Source: Bacillota bacterium (GTDB lineage: Bacteria; Bacillota; Clostridia; Christensenellales; CAG-138). From it: 5,693 nt of DNA. The translations under genes were made by a program, and so were the position numbers. Below are positions 4,803-5,693 of the stretch, piece by piece; positions within the stretch are counted from its first letter, which is position 1; each line of letters begins with the position of its first letter. The notes below the pieces were generated by a model. It searched no databases. It was not told the origin of the DNA and saw nothing but the letters and a program-made list of their open reading frames with translations. Where the stretch lies: positions 1 through 5,693 of the forward strand of contig JAEWQH010000036.1 of NCBI GenBank assembly GCA_023399275.1. The letters are read 5' to 3'.

Positions 4803-5693
4803 ATGAAGCAACTGCGGTTTCACCCGCTCAATCTTCGCATGGAGGCAGCCGCCGTGCTGGAGCGACTGGCCTACCGCGGGGATAACGAACGCTGCGGCGA
4901 TATGCGCGCAACAATCGACTTCTACTGCAAAAAATACAATCTGGAGCGCGACCGATTCTCCGGCATACTGGGCGCATACGAGCACGTAAAAGCAAATTTT
5001 GTCTGCGAAGAGCACGAGCTGCTCTCCCTTTTCGGCATCCCCGAGGGGCTGGAAGCCAATCTCTGCGATCTGCTGTACCAACTTCACTACAACCTTGGCG
5101 ACGAGCGGGTGGGCGATCTGAACCTTCGCATCGCGCTCATCCTTTCGGAGGAGTCGGATGCGTCTTTGTTCGGCAGTGCGGATGCAGCCGACCTGCTGGC
5201 GTATGTGCAGCGCATGCCGATCTCCGACCAGGAAAAGCTTACGTTTGCCGACGCGATCATCCGCTACGATGATTACGCCGCGCGGGCCGGCAGTCTGCTG
5301 GATCAGGCGGAGGCGCTGCTGCGCGAGAAGGCCGACTTGTTGGAGCCCTTCACGCGTCACGCGCTCGAAGGCTGGAACGCGCTTCCAAACAAGGCCGCGT
5401 TCTTCGACCTGCTCGCCGCCAACGGTCTGCGGCTCGACAGTCCGAATGCGGACGTATACCCGATGGCGATGCAGTTTACCACCATCTCGGTCCACTCCAA
5501 TATCCTCTCCGCAACGCATCTGGGCACACAGGAGCGGACGCTCATCCGCTATGGCGTCTTTGTCGACGCGTTTACCCGCATGGATCAGTCGGGTAAGACC
5601 GATCTGGAGACGATCGCCAACCTGCTGCACGCGCTGGATGATAAAAAGCGCCTGCAGATCCTCGTCGCCCTTCGCACAGGCCCGCTCTACGGT
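4803..5693 (+). CDS. Probable ArsR-type winged-helix regulator with a long N-terminal region (partial, C-terminus outside window)
   Basis: The reading frame from ATG 4803 stays open to the window end, giving 297 residues. AAGGAGG at 4791-4797, five bases upstream, is the strongest ribosome site in the window. Residues 1-260 are soluble, mostly helical and acidic, with no membrane segment and no domain I can name; MEAAAVLERLAYRGDNERCG (13-32) and AIIRYDDYAARAGSLLDQAE (151-170) look like amphipathic helices. The final visible part, IANLLHALDDKKRLQILVALRTGPLYG (271-297), closely resembles the first helices of ArsR-family winged helix-turn-helix proteins (AL-D-xxRLQIL-xL-xxGPxYxxEL), so the DNA-binding domain probably begins here and continues outside the window. 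The placement of this domain at the end of a long N-terminal region is unlike the classical ArsR protein of about 100 residues. It probably controls the upstream transporter and perhaps itself. The N-terminal region may sense a ligand. Both roles are inferred. Confidence 0.75.
   Translation, partial: MKQLRFHPLNLRMEAAAVLERLAYRGDNERCGDMRATIDFYCKKYNLERDRFSGILGAYEHVKANFVCEEHELLSLFGIPEGLEANLCDLLYQLHYNLGDERVGDLNLRIALILSEESDASLFGSADAADLLAYVQRMPISDQEKLTFADAIIRYDDYAARAGSLLDQAEALLREKADLLEPFTRHALEGWNALPNKAAFFDLLAANGLRLDSPNADVYPMAMQFTTISVHSNILSATHLGTQERTLIRYGVFVDAFTRMDQSGKTDLETIANLLHALDDKKRLQILVALRTGPLYG

Noticed and set aside
4713..5630. Minus-strand reading frame of 305 codons opposite the regulator-like gene
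   Set aside because: The plus strand has a strong ribosome site and a recognisable C-terminal ArsR-like segment. The minus-strand product has no recognisable motif.

Overview
The window looks like chromosomal DNA of a fairly GC-rich Firmicute, most likely a gut-type Clostridia (my inference; no rRNA or other marker is present to fix the taxon). The reasons are GGAG/GGAGG ribosome sites about 8 bases before several starts, sigma-A type promoters in AT-rich gaps between GC-rich genes, a canonical hairpin/U-tract terminator, and protein families common in Clostridia. I see no mobile elements, CRISPR arrays, tRNA or rRNA genes.

Layout, left to right. (1) Bases 1-183, minus strand: the N-terminal two thirds of a small ACT-domain protein of the UPF0237 type, cut by the window edge. 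(2) A divergent intergenic region at 184-346 with a good rightward promoter and three copies of an 8-mer spaced exactly 42 bases apart. (3) 347-880, plus: an FMN-dependent nitroreductase-family protein, followed by a long hairpin. (4) A promoter region rich in small palindromes, then a two-gene unit: a membrane-anchored phosphodiester glycosidase-domain (NAGPA/DUF2233) protein (1115-2134) and a small two-helix membrane protein (2137-2379), ended by a strong terminator (2404-2444). (5) 2474-3145, minus, convergent with that unit: a TIM-barrel protein of unconfirmed function, with its own promoter. (6) A 335-base AT-rich divergent gap with several inverted repeats. (7) 3481-4716, plus: an MFS efflux-type transporter, followed after 86 bases by a regulator-like gene (4803 to the window end) whose visible C-terminus enters what looks like an ArsR-type winged helix.

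The genes appear to be several independent small transcription units rather than one pathway. The likeliest functional pairs are the glycosidase-domain protein with its small membrane partner, and the MFS transporter with the downstream regulator. No clearly new multi-gene system is visible. The points most worth checking are the 42-base phased octamers between the ACT and nitroreductase genes, the operator-like repeats before the transporter, and the long uncharacterised N-terminal part of the terminal regulator.
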